Notes under the pieces: model-generated
Told to the model about the DNA's origin: nothing
Database searches by the model: none
The model's input: the letters and a program-made list of their open reading frames with translations, nothing else
Part shown: in pieces, positions 62,909 to 64,000 of the stretch
How the letters are laid out: each line of letters begins with the position of its first letter
How positions within the stretch are numbered: the stretch's first letter is position 1
Program-made: the position numbers and the translations under genes
DNA from: Paragordius varius
Lineage: Eukaryota; Nematomorpha
Assembly: GCA_964247055.1 (NCBI GenBank)
Contig: OZ176054.1
Span: forward strand, 5,890,001-5,954,000
DNA: 64,000 nucleotides
Direction of reading: 5' to 3'

Positions 62909-63157
62909 TATTATTTTGTAAAAACACAATTATTGAATGACAATTTCCAAGTATATTCCAGTGCACAATCATTAATAACTTATTATTTAAAAATTATATT
63001 TTTGGAATTTGAGATGTTTTTAAGATAATATTTTTTTTATTGATGGTTCGCATTAATATTTGCCCGCTTCAAAACAGTTTTTACACATGTCAAGTTTTTC
63101 CATAAAAATACTGTCAGAAAAAATAAATATTTAATTATTATATATATTTGACTAAAA

Positions 63158-63420
63158 CAGGGGTGTCTAACCAAATGGCCTCGCGAGTGGTATTACTTAA
63201 AAAGAATGGCGTTCCGCATTCGATATATTTCATAAAAAAATTTTCGAATAGACATAAAACTGTAAAATACAATATAACAATTTTTTACCAATAAAAAATC
63301 ATTCAGAATAATTGCGTAAGAAGTATGAATATTACTAAGATTGACATATTTTTGCATAAAGATTTCTAAATTTTTCGCGGGCCGCACAAAGATACTCGGC
63401 AGGCCGCGTTCACCCGATGA
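63158..63420. repeat. Solo hAT-like fragment inside the foldback element
   Basis: CAGGGGTGTCTAACCAAATG at 63158, followed by GGCCTCGCGAG, resembles hAT/Charlie termini. The other side has CGCGGGCCGCACAAAG and GGCAGGCCGCG near 63378-63408. Noncoding in the visible frames. It makes up most of the unique centre of the foldback element. Confidence 0.5.
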
Positions 63421-63766
63421 ACCAAATGGTAAATATTATAAAATTAGGGTAAAATTAATGTTTAAGAAACAATATGAAGTGTTAAATGACCTCTGAGATA
63501 AAAATGGTATATTATTTTTTTTATATTTATCAATGCGAACCATCAATAAATAAAAAATATTATCTTAAAAACATCTTAAATTCCAAAAATATAATTTTTA
63601 AAGAATAAGTCATTAATGATTGTGCATTGGAATATACTTGGATTTTGTCATTCAATAATTGTGTTTTTACAAAATAATAATATCCTAATATTACGCTGAT
63701 AATGGTTAAAAGTTATTTTTAGGTCTTGTTTTGATATTTATCATCAAAAATAAAACCGTTTTTATT

Positions 63767-63967
63767 GACTGGGAAAACGTTTTGATTGACTGGGAAAACG
63801 TTTCGATTGACTGGTAAAACGTTTCGATTGATTGGGAAAATGTTTCGATTGACTGGGAAAATGTTTCGATTGACTGGGAAAACGTTTCGATTGACTGGGA
63901 AAACGTTTCGATTGGTTGAAAAAATGTTTTGATTGACTGAGAAAACGTTTATTTAGACTGGGAAATG
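63767..63967. repeat. 21-bp minisatellite in the right arm
   Basis: About 9.5 adjacent copies of GACTGGGAAAACGTTTCGATT with few differences. The unit length is divisible by three, so the minus strand is open and reads a seven-residue repeat (SQSKRFP); this is not a gene. Confidence 0.9.
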
Positions 63968-64000
63968 GTTTAATTAAGATAAGCAATTATATGTACAGTA

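Larger units (their letters stand above)
60812..63973. mobile_element. Mutator-like foldback element with minisatellite ends
   Basis: Flanked by a perfect 9-bp direct repeat TTAAGATAA (60803-60811 and 63974-63982), the size typical of MULE insertions. Left arm: 60812-61000 plus 62911-63066 (split by a Tc1/mariner element). Right arm: 63525-63973, its inverted copy. Tips read TA(T/A)ACCATTTCCCAGTC inward. Each arm starts with 21-bp tandem units (GACTGGGAAAACGTTTCGATT), about five on the left and nine to ten on the right, then the GCTGATAATGGTTAAAAG block and TTGTCATTCAATAATTGTGT. No MULE transposase inside, so non-autonomous. Confidence 0.75.

Noticed and set aside
63767-63967. Possible CRISPR-like array
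   Set aside because: Repeats are directly adjacent with no spacers, in eukaryotic transposon DNA.
63762-63986. Minus-strand frame with a seven-residue repeat (SQSKRFP)
   Set aside because: It is the translation of the 21-bp minisatellite in a transposon arm; the unit is divisible by three, which keeps a frame open by chance.
1-64000. tRNA or rRNA genes
   Set aside because: No cloverleaf with A/B boxes and no rRNA-like conserved block was noticed on either strand.

Overview
The window is animal nuclear DNA, strongly AT-rich. The genes are broken by GT-AG introns and code for animal proteins: a sorbin/CAP (SORBS) adaptor, exocyst Sec3, Mediator 28, BRD8 and REDD1. The oddest trait of the genes is 19 introns of only 20-32 nt, lying beside ordinary introns of up to 2.8 kb that are full of transposons. 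Introns this short are known from mesozoans (dicyemids, reported mean near 26 nt; orthonectids are also compact), so a mesozoan-like or other reduced invertebrate is my best guess. This is inference.

Layout. 1-8620 (+): 3' part of a SORBS/CAP gene (Sorb motif, three C-terminal SH3 domains) with a Penelope-like retroelement in one intron. 9045-9737 (-): PIG-X-like ER membrane protein. 10410-11143 (-): MED28. 11.4-15.1 kb: repeats. 15182-18924 (-): two-exon DUF229 (phosphatase/sulfatase-fold) protein. 19-26.5 kb: transposon graveyard with a decayed LINE, an older foldback repeat split by a hAT element with perfect 8-bp target duplication, and a TTAA-type MITE inserted in a copy of itself. 27065-32016 (+): BRD8. 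32765-43650 (-): EXOC1/Sec3, with a LINE relic in a 2.7-kb intron. 43711-51822 (+): WBP11, starting 60 bp from the EXOC1 start in the opposite direction, with a tandem Helitron in one intron. 53933-54677 (-): REDD1/DDIT4. 57928-58230 (-): last exon of an unrecognised gene. 60812-63973: Mutator-like foldback element with minisatellite ends and a Tc1/mariner element inside one arm.

The host genes do not form a pathway. EXOC1 (exocytosis) and WBP11 (splicing) probably share a promoter. BRD8 and MED28 belong to the TIP60/NuA4 and Mediator complexes, SORBS links actin and adhesions, REDD1 restrains mTORC1, and PIG-X helps build GPI anchors. Gene models were built by eye from splice sites, reading phase and remembered family sequences. 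Exon edges are good where phases agree and approximate where stated.
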